A DNA stretch of 64,000 nt, from contig CAJFCV020000001.1 in NCBI GenBank assembly GCA_904066235.2, positions 3,596,001 through 3,660,000 on the forward strand, in the 5' to 3' direction. The notes under the pieces were generated by a model, which saw only the letters and a list, made by a program, of their open reading frames with translations, made no database searches and was not told where the DNA came from. Below, one piece after another: positions 22,264-33,900 of the stretch. The translations under genes and the position numbers were made by a program. Origin of the DNA: Bursaphelenchus xylophilus (Eukaryota > Nematoda > Chromadorea > Rhabditida > Aphelenchoididae). Numbering within the stretch: position 1 is the stretch's first letter; every line of letters begins with the position of its first letter.

Positions 22264-22514
22264 TGTGGCGGACCTGATCCAGTGGCAAAAAACGTACCAT
22301 TTTGAATCCGGGAATTGTCAAAAAATGTGGCAAAATGTCTCCCTCTCCAAGTGAAAAAACTTTGACTTCAAAAACGCACCCGCTCTTTTCATGAGACATT
22401 ATGAGGCCTTCAAGACGGAGTTTTATAGTTGGAGAGGGAGGCATTTTGCCACATTTTTTGATATTTTCCGGATGAAAAATGGCGTTTTTTGCCACTGAAT
22501 CAGGTCCGTCACGG
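22264..22514. mobile_element. A4: full-length family A MITE
   Basis: GTGGCGGACCTGATCCAGTG to AATCAGGTCCGTCACGG. About 250 bp hairpin-forming copy with a degraded outer left base. Confidence 0.85.
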
Positions 22515-22573
22515 TATTTAGAAATCCAGTTAGGATAGAAAAATTTTAGATTTCAAACTGAAAAAAAATTTTC

Positions 22574-22612
22574 TATCAGTCTGTCGGGAAAATAATGACG
22601 CGATCCAAAGAT
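22574..22612. mobile_element. B6: family B left-end fragment
   Basis: TATCAGTCTGTCGGGAAAAT followed by AATGACGCGATCC. No right end is present. Confidence 0.6.
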
Positions 22613-22715
22613 ACTATGGAGCGCGTCGTTTTGCATGGGGGAGGATAGAAGAAGACTTAGTTAGTAGAAATAATAAGATTGATCGGGTCCTAAGATAGCT
22701 TATCGCCAATTTCAA

Positions 22716-22898
22716 GAGGGCGTGCCCTTCAAAGTGGAGTTTTTTCACTTGGAGGGAGGCATTTTGCCACATTTTTTTGAGAGTAAGGGCGCGCCCTTCA
22801 AAACGAAGTTTTTTGACTTGGTAAGGGAGGCATTTTGCCACATTTTTTAATACTTCCCGGATACAAAATGGTACGTTTTTTGCCACGGGTCCGCCACT
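22716..22898. mobile_element. A5: rearranged family A right half
   Basis: The GGGCG(T/C)GCCCTTCAAA...GGGAGGCATTTTGCCAC segment occurs twice in a row, then the normal right end GGTCCGCCACTG and TA. The left half is missing. Confidence 0.7.
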
Positions 22899-23464
22899 GT
22901 ATAAACAACATAACACAGTGGCTCATTCACAGTAAACAATCGATTTCGCCTATTCTCCGACCTCCCCCACATTTCTGAAAAGTCTTCAATTTGCAGACCT
23001 GTAGCCCTCTAATTGAATGTCAAAATTACTCGTCATTCCCGCTGAATACCCCTCTTATTACCCTCGGAGATTCGAGGTAAATCCGTTAATTACGAGTTGT
23101 AGGCACGTAAAATGTGAAAGTAATTTTGGCCTTTTCACAAGTGGGATATGTCCTCATTAGTCGAGTATTTATAATTCATCGCGTTTTTTATGTGTTCGTT
23201 ACTTCATCGGATTACTGAGGTTTTGGCAGTGGCGGGTGTATACGAATAGAAAGACTTTTATTGACTATATCATTTGTCTAGACTTCTACCTGATTAATTC
23301 TGAGCGAAATTCAATAGGAATAGTCGGAAAAAAGTATAGTAAAAACTCGTATACTGAAGGCCTAGCATGCAAATTTTTATTTTGGGTTAAGCTTGGCTTT
23401 AGGCCAACTGGAAAAGATTGTTATAAGCAATTTTTGCATTATGGGAGTATGTTGTACAGGGCTT
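22899..23464. other. Gene-free AT-rich DNA
   Basis: No recognisable exon or repeat. Confidence 0.45.
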
Positions 23465-24029
23465 ATATCAGTCTGTCGGGAAAATAATGAACACTCTGTC
23501 GCATCGAAAAGGCGTCGCGACACTTGCGGGCAACCACTTTGCGAGCAAAATTTGGGGGGTCACATTTGCGGGCAGCCTGAGACATTTGCGGGCAACACGA
23601 AAGCAATCACACAAATTGTATTGGAACTTTTGGAACTGTTGTCCGCAAATGTCGGCTTCCCGCAAGTATTGCCGGCCCGCAAATGTCGGAAAACTTCCAA
23701 AATATCGCAGTAATTTTTTCACCTCCACCTTGTTATCCTCAAGTGCCACTTGCCCGCAAATGTCGGCAAATTTCCAAAATATCAGTATTTTTTCCACCTC
23801 CACCCTGTTACACTCACAATCAGGTGTCGGTTGCCCGCAAAAGTCGGCTGCCCGCAAAGTGGCTGCCCGCAAAAAATTTGCCCGCAAAGTGGTTGCCCGC
23901 AAGTGTGGGCCCGCCATCGAAAATCGCAGCCGAGAAAATGAATTGTGTCGCGCCAAAATAAAATTGTTTTTCACTTCAGTCACGCGATTGGCGCAGTGAC
24001 ATTGCTCAGTATTTTCCCGACAAACTAAT
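23465..24029. mobile_element. B7: family B MITE split by D2
   Basis: Left TATCAGTCTGTCGGGAAAAT... stops after GGCGTCGCGACA; the right part resumes at about 23916 with ATCGAAAATCGCAGCCGAGA and ends TATTTTCCCGACAAACTAAT. The interruption is element D2. Confidence 0.8.
23521..23912. mobile_element. D2: family D element nested in B7
   Basis: CACTTGCGGGCAACCACTTT at the left and AAAGTGGTTGCCCGCAAGTG at the right are exact inverse ends. The interior carries repeated TTGCGGGCA/TGCCCGCAA modules and CACCTCCACCTTGTTA. About 390 bp. Confidence 0.82.
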
Positions 24030-24049
24030 ATTTTATTGTCTAGATATAG

Positions 24050-25395
24050 ATGGTACTTCCCTTGTAGAGCCAATTCAAGCCTCTGAGTTTGCGCTTTGCA
24101 GAAGCAAATTATTGTAATCGCCAAGGAGAAGACAGCCTTCAGCGAAATGACAATCTTTTCTGCGTGAACTTGGCGAAATATGGCCCTTTTTAATGAAATT
24201 CCAATAGCGTTTTTCTTTAAGACCACGATCAGGGTTTTACTCTTCCATCTGTAATAATATTCTCGGCTGCCTCTGGAAAGCGTACGCTAAGATATTCAGG
24301 ATTTAGCGTAAGGTCTGTGCACAGCGCATTTGCTAAATTTGAAACAAAGTCTGATTGTCGTTTATCGAGCATTCTCCTTGTAAAACCAGAGCGTCAGCCT
24401 TTGCTTACTTATGTTGTGAGCCAACCCCATTACCTTCACAGCCATTCTCACTTATTTACACCTCATTCTTACGCAATTGTCTCTGTGAATGCGTAATCTC
24501 TCAGCAAATGGCTTTGTTTACGTTGTTATGTTATTTTTTGCCGTCGTTTTGTTAGTCATTACTTTGTAACTACTGCAGAATAATCATAGAGCAGCTCTAT
24601 GATAATTTTTTCCTTTTGAATTTTACATAGTCGTCTGGAGTTTGTATTCTGTGGAGAATACTGAGGAATGGTCGTCGTAAAAATGAGGCTTGTGTCCTGT
24701 AGTCTGGCTCTTTATTATGCATTCTTGTGATCCAAAAACACGTTTGCAATGGCTTGTTTTGTAACTTTTGGAGTGAAAAATTTCAGCAATTCCAATTTTT
24801 TGAGGGTAAACAGGGGTTGGTCTCAACTTTGAAGGGATTTTTAACCATTTTTGCAGCTCAATCATAATGCATGAAGTCTGGCATCAGTTTAGAAAATATG
24901 CATAAGCAAAACCACATGTAAATTTTTGAAGTAATAGTTTCTGTTCCAATATCTGCTTTTGGAAAATAAATTTATTTATCATTATTTTTTATTGCTCTCC
25001 CAAAATTTATATAATTGTAAGGAACCAACCAATATTACAGATGACTGACCACAGTTCTCAGTTACACTGCACTTTAGCGAAAAAATAAATCCAGATTATA
25101 GCTAAGAGTAAAAAGCAAAAAACAGGCAGCGCTAAGGCTTTGCATGGCAAATTTAACACGCCAAACCGTTCGTTTTTGCCAAAGCATCATGCTCTTACAA
25201 GATGCAGGCACAAAATTTGTGGGCCGTTTCTTCGCAAGCTGGCTCTTTACAGGCTGTATGTTTAATCTCGACCCCCTAAACACGCCTTTATACACCTTTC
25301 CCTAATGTCCCAACCACTCAAATTTCACCTTTATATTTCCAAGTTTTCGGCGCTACCCACAAATCTTCTTTCACCCTTTAATATCACCCATTGCA
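24050..25395. other. Degenerate family C copy and kinase upstream region
   Basis: About 24050-24370 follows the family C order in decayed form (CTTCCCTTGTAGAGCC at the left). The rest, up to the acceptor at 25396, is AT-rich and presumably holds the kinase promoter. No convincing regulatory motif was found. Confidence 0.4.
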
Positions 25396-25441
25396 GACTA
25401 CAACTACACACAATAATTCAGAGAATACACGGGTACAAAAG

Positions 25442-28400
25442 ATGACAACAGGAAGTGCGAAAAGCGGCTCCAAGCCGGAGAGTCTGGCAGATCGCTATCG
25501 GATCACCAGAAAAGTGGGCGACGGAACCTTCGGAGAGGTCTCCTTGGCCAAGAAATTGGATACCGGCGATATTGTGGCCATTAAACGGTAGGGGAGGGCT
25601 TATGGTGTTGAAGAATTTGAGTTTAGGGATTTTTCAAGTAATTAGAATTGTAAAGCGAGCATTTGTGTCGCGGTAAAAACGAATTTTAAGCTGTTAAGTA
25701 ATCGTTCTGCCGGAAAAAATATAAAAAAATGTATTGAAAGTAACATGCTTATTACAGTAATTATTTCTTTCAAATTTTGAGGGATAACCCTACGTAGGCT
25801 GGGTGTCAATCACTGAAAATTTTAGCTCAAGCTTGGCAAGAAGAGATATTCGTCTTCGATTAAGAGATACTATGGAAAACGAGGAGAGCTTGAGAGGGAG
25901 AAAGTTTTTTGACAATTTCTTCAAAAAGTTTGTAAGAAAAAGGCTCCATTTTGTGAATAAAAGTAAGGCCCTATGCAACGAAGAATATATATGCATACCG
26001 GGTTATCAAAATCCCTGAAAAAATGTGTTTCCTCTAGCCACTTCTCTTCATTTCCTATAGTTTCTCGCCTCCATAAATCATTCAATATCTCGGCTGCCTC
26101 TTAAAATTGGGAGCTAATATTTTCAGCGATTGGTCTGTGGCCTAGATAGATTAAACATTCCAAATATGGAGATGATCTGCCTATCACCTTTTGTATATCA
26201 CCCATTTCCATAAAAGTCATATAATTTTTAAAATTTTCAGTATTTTCCATATTTTCCGCTAAAAAATCGCTTTTTCAGGATGAAAAAGAAATTTTACTCA
26301 TGGGATGAGGCCATGGCACTGCGAGAAGTAAAATCGCTGAAGAAATTAAATCATCCAAACATCATCAAACTGAAGGAGGTCATCAGAGAGAACGACATTT
26401 TATACTTTGTCTTCGAATTTATGAACGAAAATCTGTACGAGCTGATGAAGGACCGGGACCGCTACTTCCCGGAGAACATAATACGCAATATTATCTATCA
26501 AGTGCTACAAGGGCTGGCCTATATGCATCGAAACGGTAGGGAGAATAGGATGCAGGGAATTTGGAAATGAAAAACAGGACATCAAAAATTAGATTTTTAT
26601 CACTTCTCTTGCAAATTATTCCCCTAAACCCCAAATTTTCAGGGTTTTTTCATCGAGATATGAAGCCGGAGAATATCATGTGTAATGGCACAGAGTTGGT
26701 CAAGATCGCGGATTTTGGGCTGGCCCGGGAGATCCGATCCCGTCCGCCGTTCACCGACTACGTCTCCACAAGATGGTATCGGGCGCCGGAGATTTTACTC
26801 CGATCCACCAGCTACAATTCCCCCATTGATCTGTGGGCGTTGGGCTGTATTATGGCGGAGCTGTACATGCTGCGGCCGCTTTTCCCCGGCACCAGCGAGC
26901 TGGACCAGATCTTCAAGATCTTGACGATAATGGGAACACCGACCAAGGTAAGGGAGTTTGTGAAACTCAAATTTCCTGAGGGCCTATCAAGTTTTATTGT
27001 CTCTGAGGTTGGAGTTATTGGACTACAGTGGCGGACCTGACCCCGTGGCAAAAAACTTACCATTTTGCATCCGGGAAACATCAAAAATATGGCAAAATAC
27101 CTCCATCTCCAAGTGAAAGAACTCCGGTATCAAAAGCGCGCCCGCTCGTTTTGTGAGGGAAGCCTTCAAAACGGAGTTTTTTTAGTTGGAGAGGGAGGCA
27201 TTTTGCTACATTTTTTGATATTTTCCGGAAGCAAAATGGTACCTTTTTGCCACTGGATCAGGCCCGTCACTGTACGGCCTCCTTTGGAAAAGGAAATTTG
27301 ATATGAAATAGAATTTTTTGGTCTGAACAACCTTGTGTAGAACTTGAATCCCATTCCTCCGCACACCGAAGAAACCCCTTTTATAACGCTTGTTTTGGTC
27401 CCTTACATTCCTTTGTACAGAGGTTTGACCGTATGTCAGTCTGTCGGGAAAATAATGCGGATTTTTTGGCGTCTTGGAATCGCTCATCATCGCTTTAGGG
27501 CAGCTGCTTTTTTTCTGTGCGACTTCAACGAGGCGAGATTTTTTCTGCGACAAATCCACATTATTTTCCCGACAAACTCTCCGTTGAACTTGCTCTACCT
27601 TAAAGTACGTTTTTTGCCCAATGATTTGGTTGCGTTCTTGCCCTCCGGAACCCACGTCGGGAAGCATAACCGAGCGTAAACGCCGCTCTCAGATTTGTCG
27701 TCTGTGATTTTGGTCTGAAATATATTGTCCACGGTTCGCTGGGAGTTGCGTTCCTTGACTTCCGCCCTCGGAGACAACCGTACATAATACGGCGAATGGC
27801 TTTTTGAAGAGTGCAAAAAACAAAAAAATGAGGAAAAACGAAAAATCGCGAAAGAGTTATGGCCACAGAAATTGTTTTAGACAATAAAATTAAAGGGTAA
27901 AATACAAAAAAAGCATATTTTTTTAACCTCTCTACCATTAACTCCTCCTATTACGAAACCTGTGTATAACAAAGTACAACCGTCGCAAAGCGATGATGGA
28001 CGATCCTAACCACATTATTTTCCCGACGAACTGATATAGCGAAAAGATTTTTTTACGATTTGTTCTGCAGAGTCTTTCCTGTGTATTACAAATTTAATTT
28101 TTCATTTTCAGGAGGAATGGCCGGAGGGCTACAAACTCGCGGCCGCCATGAATTTCCGGTTCCAGCAAAGCAACGGCGTCCCGTTGGAGTCGATAGTCAA
28201 CACAATAAGCGGGGATGGAATGAAATTAATGAAGGATATGCTCGCCTGGAACCCCGAGAAACGACCTACTGCCGTCAACGTAAGTTTAACCAATCCTTTA
28301 TGTGACGGATCTTCAGGAAAAGTCTGAAGTTGCAATACAATGATAAAAAATTATTGTAATACGACATGCAAAAGATTATAAATGATACGAGAAAGCCAAT

Positions 28401-30739
28401 TTTTGGCATTATGTCATAAAAACACCTTATATGTAACTTCGCAAATTACCATCCAATTTCAGTGCCTAAAATACAAGTACTTCCAAGTGGGACAGAAGCT
28501 GGGCGCTCCCGTCCAAAGTCAGCCCAACACTGCCGCCTTCCGCAAGAACAGCGCCGGCTCAACGCAGAGCGACTCGAAGCTGGTAATGGGAAGCAAGAAG
28601 CCGGGTGCTACGCAAAAGGTGGCGCCGAAAGATGATATTTTTGCACACAACAAAACGCCGTTGTCTCATCAACTGAGCGGGCCGAAAGATGGGTCGGACA
28701 GGAATATCAACCGCAATCTGCCGCTGAGCAAAGCGCAAGGAGCCATTTTTGGAGTGAAGTAAGTGAAAAGTTGTGGGTTTTGATGTGGGAGAGATAGGAA
28801 AGAAAATTATACACATAACAAAGATTTTTGGCTTGAAAAGCTTCGGCCGCTTTTTTCTACCGGAGAGTGCAATGTTTCTACGAAAAATATCAGTTTGTCG
28901 GGAAAATAATGAACGCTCTGTCGCATCGAAAATCGCCTCGGCCTTGAGAAATGAATTGTGTCGCGGCAAAATAAGATTTCTTTTCACTTCTGCGACGCGA
29001 GTGACAATACGCCCATTATTTTTCTGACAGACTGATAGATTTTTCTCATTCAAAATTGGCAAAGATAAGGCTAAAATACGCTTCTTCTCCGTTTAAATTT
29101 AAGTCCAAGTCTAACCATTGGCCTATCAGTCTGTCGGGAAAATAACGGCGGATCGTCGCGCCTTGGAATCGCCCATCATCGCTCTGCGACTGAAAGCCGC
29201 GGCCGGGGATTTGGTGCGCGACAGCGGCGAGACGAGACATTTTGCTGCGACAATCCGCCGTTATTTTCCCGACAGACTGATAGAAAAATTTTGAGATAAA
29301 GTTGGGGAAGTTTCACAGGCCGAGTTCAAGATCAATTTTTATGAGTTCGCGAACTTGAACTTAAATTTCGAGCTTCTGTCCTGGACAACTTTCCTTGTAC
29401 AGGAATTCGTTGTATAAAAACGTTTCGCTGCAGTTCAATCTTCACAAAACTTTGAAAACATGTCGCAAAAAAACCACTTCGTATTTTACCCTCGCTTATT
29501 CTATTTTTTCAGATCCGGCGGTTCGAACGCAAGCACCGAAAAACACGCACTTCAGGACAAGAGTAATCGGTCGAGCAGTGGGAAAAAGGCCAAGGACATC
29601 TACTTGGCCAAATCACGTTATGTGCCAGGTGTGGTGAAAAACGAGGGAGGCAATAACAACAATAATAATGGGGCAGCGGCGAATGGATACTCGAGGGCAA
29701 AGAACTCGGTGAATTCGACGACACAGGCCAGATCGGCGCTACAAGCGCGGTTTGAGTATGCTTATGGTAAGGGAAATGGTTCAAAAAATGGGGGAAAGCG
29801 TTGCAAATTTGACTCATTCGGTACAATGAACCGTAAGGTGCCAAAAAAGCTTTTGTTATAGAAGGGTTTCGTTGTAAAGAAGTTTTTGGCTTAAAATTGA
29901 CTAATGGGATAACAAAAAAAATCTCCATTATAGACAGATTTTTTGCGCCTTTTCATATCAAAGTTCGCAAAAAATTTTAAAATTTCCACCAAAAAACCCC
30001 GCTGAAATAAAACGCAATTTTTTTCCATGTTTCTTATCAGCATGTCGGGAAAATAATGAGCATAATGTCGCTGTGCCAATCGCGTCGTTGAAGTGAAAAG
30101 CAATTTGATTTTTCCGCGACACAATTCATTTTTCGGCAGCAATCCGATTTCGGATGCAACAAAGTGTTTATTATTTCCCCGACAGACTGTTGAAGGGCCA
30201 ATGCGCTAACTGAAAGTTTGTTGAAAGTTAGCTGAAAACGGTAGGGTGCAGCTAGGAAAACAACGTTTCGTAGCTCGCCGGAGCTAAGTTTCAGCTTGTT
30301 TTCGAGCTGCGCCCAAGACGCGAGCTGCGCCCTATGATTTTCAGCAAACTTTCAGAGAGCGCATTGGGCCCCTGCACTCATTATTTTTTTCCCGACAGAC
30401 TGATAGAAAACTGTTTCAAATTTGAAGTTGCGTATTTGCAGGCTATGTTCCGTCATTTGGAAGCAAGAACAACAACAACGGACTGTCCAATTCCACCTCA
30501 AATCTTTCGAACGCGTCTTCAAGTCCGGGTGTCTCGCCAAGCACAAAAATGGTCACAACCGGCGGACGGACCAATTGGGCGGCAAAGTAAGTCTTTCTTA
30601 TATGCAAACAAGCCTCAGCATTTTCAAAAATCACCTTCATCTTGTAGTAGACCATCTTTTTTATTCATAAATCATCTGTTTAAATTTTTGATGACTTTTG
30701 ACCAGCCTATATCAATATTGTTTCAGATATGGCCGCTGA
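25442..30739 (+). CDS. dyf-5: RCK/MAK-family ciliary kinase, DYF-5 type (527 aa)
   Basis: Ser/Thr kinase of the MAK/ICK group; in C. elegans DYF-5 restrains cilium length and aids kinesin turnover in sensory neurons. Exons: 25442-25587, 26279-26535, 26643-26947, 28112-28279, 28463-28758, 29513-29766, 30442-30586, 30727-30739; phases close. Seen: glycine loop [18 protein letters not shown] with the ATP-binding Lys, [10 protein letters not shown] catalytic loop, DFGLA, activation-loop TDY in [16 protein letters not shown], and [38 protein letters not shown] and NPEKRPTA complete the kinase fold by about residue 290. The tail is low complexity, with Asn runs in exons 6-7, and ends TNWAAKYGR. The ATG at 25442 gives the shortest sensible leader; an acceptor lies at 25389-25396. 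Introns hold repeats A6 and B8-B13 and element I. Confidence 0.95.
25790..26160. mobile_element. C12: degenerate family C copy in kinase intron 1
   Basis: Segments such as TTTTAGCTCAAGCTTGGCAA and CTCGGCTGCCTCTTAAAATT follow family C order, but both ends are lost. Confidence 0.45.
27026..27273. mobile_element. A6: full-length family A MITE
   Basis: TA then CAGTGGCGGACCTGACCCCG; ends GGCCCGTCACTG then TA. In the kinase intron 26948-28111. Confidence 0.88.
27435..27579. mobile_element. B8: family B MITE, GGATT subtype
   Basis: GTCAGTCTGTCGGGAAAATA to CATTATTTTCCCGACAAACT, with interior TCGCTCATCATCGCTTTAGG that differs from standard B copies. Confidence 0.8.
27979..28034. mobile_element. B9: family B right-end fragment
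   Basis: GTCGCAAAGCGATGATGGAC then ACATTATTTTCCCGACGAAC. The left half is missing. Confidence 0.6.
28888..29037. mobile_element. B10: family B MITE
   Basis: TATCAGTTTGTCGGGAAAAT to CCATTATTTTTCTGACAGAC, then TGATA. Kinase intron 28759-29512. Confidence 0.8.
29124..29282. mobile_element. B11: family B MITE (AACGG subtype), near-perfect ends
   Basis: TATCAGTCTGTCGGGAAAAT and its exact inverse ATTTTCCCGACAGACTGATA. Interior ACGGCGGATCGTCGCGCCTT matches B1. Confidence 0.88.
30035..30190. mobile_element. B12: family B MITE
   Basis: TATCAGCATGTCGGGAAAAT to TTATTTCCCCGACAGACTG. Directly followed by element I. Confidence 0.78.
30194..30371. mobile_element. I: short inverted-repeat element
   Basis: Ends GGGCCAATGCGCTAACTGAA and TTTCAGAGAGCGCATTGGGC are inverse. 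Interior CAGCTAGG...AGCTGCGCCC. A solitary family B right end (30377-30404) follows it. Confidence 0.65.
30377..30404. mobile_element. B13: family B right end
   Basis: CACTCATTATTTTTTTCCCG then ACAGACTGAT, with no left half. It may be displaced by the insertion of element I. Confidence 0.55.
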
Positions 30740-31067
30740 ATCACTTCAAGATCGCGTTGAATCGCGCCGTAGACTACTTTCACACTGTTGAGCAGGCTAT
30801 TTTCTTGTTGTATCATATACCTTCAACGTGACATCTCATCACAAATGGGTTTCTTTCTGGAGATCTCGTTACATACAGCCACTTTCACTGAACCGTTTTC
30901 TATTGTTATGTATAATAAAATGCTTGAATTGGCTATGCCTCACAACGGTGACGTAAGGAGACGTCTTAATTTTACAAGCAATGTACTTCTATGGGGTATG
31001 GAGTTACAGGTTGACCCATACAGCAAAAAATCGCAAAATTTTTCAGATTCAGAATATGTAACAATTA

Positions 31068-31316
31068 CAGTGGGGGACCTGATCCGGTTGCAAAAAACGA
31101 ACCATTTTGCATCCGGGAAGTATCAAAAACGTGCCAAAATGCTTCCCTCTCCAAGTGAAAAAACTCCGATTTCAAAAGCGGGCTCGCTCTTTTTGTGAGG
31201 CAAAGACCCTTCAAAACGAAGTTTTTTCACTTGGAGAGGGAAGCATTTTGCCACATTTTTGATGTTTCCCGGATACAAAATGTTACGTTTTTTCCACTGG
31301 ATCAGGTCCCTCACTG
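31068..31316. mobile_element. A7: full-length family A MITE
   Basis: TA, CAGTGGGGGACCTGATCCGG ... CAGGTCCCTCACTG, TA. Downstream of the kinase gene. Confidence 0.87.
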
Positions 31317-31787
31317 TAGCAGCCCAAGTTTGGTTTGTAAAGGCGAAAAAACCCTCCGAACTTTTTTCTACACCAAACAAATGCATTTTTGACCAAGTTT
31401 TACCAATTGAAAAGCTTTGTTTTGAGCTAAAGTAAACCCTGGCATCTTGATAAGCCTTAAAATATCAAATTTGATTAATACTACACCTTAATTCGAATGT
31501 AAAAAAAGGGCATTTGCGTGGTGTTGCGAGAAAAGTTCCGACGATTTTTTCGCCCTTACAAACCAAACTAGGCAGTTAATTTTTACATATTCTGAATCAG
31601 AAAAATATTGCGATTTTTTTGATATATATCTCGATCTGTAACTCCATACCACATAGAAGTACTTTCCTTGTTAAAAAAGTCTATTTCAATCTTATCTTCA
31701 CCCTAAAAAAAAGCAAGTTTTCCTGCGCAAAATTTTGTCTGCAAATCTGCCAAAGATTTCAAATTTTCATTATTTAATCTTCATTGT
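31317..31787. other. Gene-free AT-rich DNA
   Basis: Nothing recognised. If the small protein upstream continues past its GTAAGT, its next exon would lie here or below, but none was identified. Confidence 0.4.
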
Positions 31788-32027
31788 TTACTTACTAACA
31801 TTATAATTGGGATAGTTATTGTAAAACGGATATCTTGGGTTATTTATGACTGGCGCCACCGACTCGTACATGCAGACAATCGCGATCATAAACACGACGT
31901 AGATGAGGATGATCGCGACTATTTCCCGGTTCTTGATCTGCTCGGCTTCGGTAATAGAGACCTCGTCGAAGAATGGCATCGCTGACGCAAAACGTCGTAC
32001 GACACTCAAGCCGTTGCGCTCAATCAT
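31788..32027 (-). CDS. Small single-pass membrane protein, 79 aa
   Basis: Open frame from the ATG at 32027 to the TAA at 31788. The N-terminal half is polar (SITEAEQIKNREI), followed by a strong membrane segment at about residues 36-56 (IVAIILIYVVFMIAIVCMY) and a Pro/Tyr/Asn tail (NNPRYPFYNNYPNY). TTTTTTCTAAAG just upstream could be a splice or SL acceptor. The last codons GTT AGT AAG TAA contain a perfect GTAAGT donor, so the true protein may splice onward instead of stopping. No family recognised. The gene-like composition and membrane segment make it a fair candidate. Confidence 0.6.
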   Translation of the reverse strand: MIERNGLSVVRRFASAMPFFDEVSITEAEQIKNREIVAIILIYVVFMIAIVCMYESVAPVINNPRYPFYNNYPNYNVSK

Positions 32028-32177
32028 TATAGACTTGCAACTTTAGAAAAAATAAGAGCAAAATGAAAAGTTATGACAGCTCCAGAACAAGGATTACTAT
32101 ATTAATCGTCTTTGCAAACATTGAATAACAAGGTGCAACAAAGCCCACCTTGCACTACAACCGTAGGTCCGCAATTA

Positions 32178-32428
32178 CAGCACCGGACCTGATCCAGTGG
32201 CAAAAAACGTACCATTTTGTCCGGGAGGTATCAAAAAATGTAGCAAAATACCTCCTTCTGCAACTAAAAAACTCCTTTTTGAAAAACGCGCCTTTTCACT
32301 CAAGAAACAGCAGGCGGGCTTTTGAAATCGGAGTTTTTTTTCACTTGGAGGGATGTATTTTGCCACATTTTTGATGATTCCCGAATGGAAAATGGTACGT
32401 TTTTTGCCACTGGGTCAGGTCGCCACTG
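32178..32428. mobile_element. A8: full-length family A MITE
   Basis: TA, CAGCACCGGACCTGATCCAG ... GTCAGGTCGCCACTG, TA. About 250 bp. Confidence 0.85.
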
Positions 32429-32455
32429 TAGAAAAAGATGGGCCGCATACTACTT

Positions 32456-32830
32456 TATCAGCCTGTCGTGAAAATAATGAGCACAATGTCGCAGCGCCAA
32501 TCGTGTTATCCCGAGAAGCACAAGTTTGTGGTTTCTGAATCAACAAGAGAAGTGTTCTCGCGTATTTCATTTAACTTCGACACGAAACATGTAGGCCACA
32601 TAAAGTATCCTCAAAATTTTACCTCGCGCTCTGCAGAACATCAAATTTTTTTACGAAAAAAACTTTGCCGCCGAGGGAGTACGGCAAGTGCGAAGTATGG
32701 CCAGAGAGATGAAAACTTTTCGACCATAAATTTGCCAGTATAAAAAATATCTTTTTTATGGAAACACTACCTTTTACGGTAGACCACTTTTTCATGCACA
32801 AATTCGCAAAACAAAAATATAATACCAAAT
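32456..32830. mobile_element. B14 left fragment and degenerate C13
   Basis: TATCAGCCTGTCGTGAAAAT begins a B copy that stops near 32510; decayed family C sequence follows to about 32830 (ACTTTGCCGCCGAGGGAGTA). Confidence 0.5.
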
Positions 32831-33149
32831 TGGACTAAAAATTTTGCTGGCCTATGCAATGCTAAGAAATCCGAAATACAGAAAATTCAGCGAGCAGAAC
32901 TTTCGTAAATTTTTCTGACATTGGTTATGCATTTTTTCTCATATCCGTTGATTTAAAAAAAAAACTAATATACCGATTTTCCCATTTCCCCATTTCATTG
33001 CTATTATGTTTTTTGGGTTACTGTAGTCTACGAATTTCCTTTGTGTTTCAACTAATCGTTTCCGTGGTAGTTGAGTGCAAATCCTAATCAATTTCTCGGT
33101 TGTTTTTTTTATTTATGTATTTTATTACTCCCTTTGTTTCGCAAAGACC

Positions 33150-33900
33150 GTCTGAAGAAAAGCATTCATCGTTTCGCCTGCTCGGAAAGGTCTAGATGCG
33201 GCTTTTGTTCTCTGTGCACACCCTATAATTTCTCTTCGTTCCCGGGGCACCCTCCTGTCCCCGCGCGCTCTCTTCGCGGATTCGAAGAAACCGAAAAATT
33301 TCGAAGTCGGTCGGGGAGAACTGCTCAAGTTCGGAACGAAACATTTCTGCCAGAGAAGCCGGACAGCGCTAAATATTGTGCGGAAAGCGTAGAGAATGGG
33401 TTAAGAGAGTGCTGGAGTCAGACGATTAGAGAAAAAATAGCGGCGAAAAGCGGGAGAGACCGCCTCAAGCCGTCTAAAACAAGGTTTTCTCGGCGAAAAG
33501 GGCCACTATTTCCGTTCGCCCTCTCGTTCTCTCGCCTCAACGGCCTTCGCGACCAAGTCCGTCGCTCCCCCAAACCCACAAGCCCCACCGACTCAGCCCC
33601 CAACCGCCGCCGCACCGAGGCCGGTCGGGGTGCGACGAACATAGAAAAAAAATTCGGAGCCCCCGAAAATTTCTAAGTGTGGGGAGAGACGCGAAAATTT
33701 TTCTAAGTCCGAGCCACCAGTACAGACCCGTACGGACATAGCCGCTGAACGCCGCCGATTCCCCACACTTGTCGTTTTTCCCGTCCCTTCCCCACCATTT
33801 TCTCGCCCTCCCCTCGCTGCCGGCGCACTTGTGAAAATACCCCGTACAAGCCTTGATACAGGACCTCGGTAGGGCGGGTGACGTGTTTTTCTGGTGCTTC
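33150..33900. promoter_or_regulatory. GC/CT-rich block upstream of topoisomerase, possible promoter region
   Basis: Much more GC-rich than the flanks, with pyrimidine tracts and CTCTCG/CTCTTCG motifs. A 201-codon frame runs through it but contains no ATG. It lies 1-1.7 kb before the topoisomerase ATG. Regulatory use is inferred from composition only. Confidence 0.35.

Noticed and set aside
23468..24226. 252-codon minus-strand open frame
   Set aside because: It runs through B7 and D2. The repetitive CPQ/RKC-like translation comes from the TGCCCGCAA modules.
25137..25152. RFX X-box upstream of the DYF-5-type kinase (TTTGCATGGCAAAT)
   Set aside because: Three mismatches at conserved positions and about 300 bp from the ATG. 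Not supportable without a motif score.
33071..33676. 201-codon plus-strand open frame
   Set aside because: It begins at a non-ATG codon and contains no Met. It is explained by the GC/CT-rich composition upstream of the topoisomerase.
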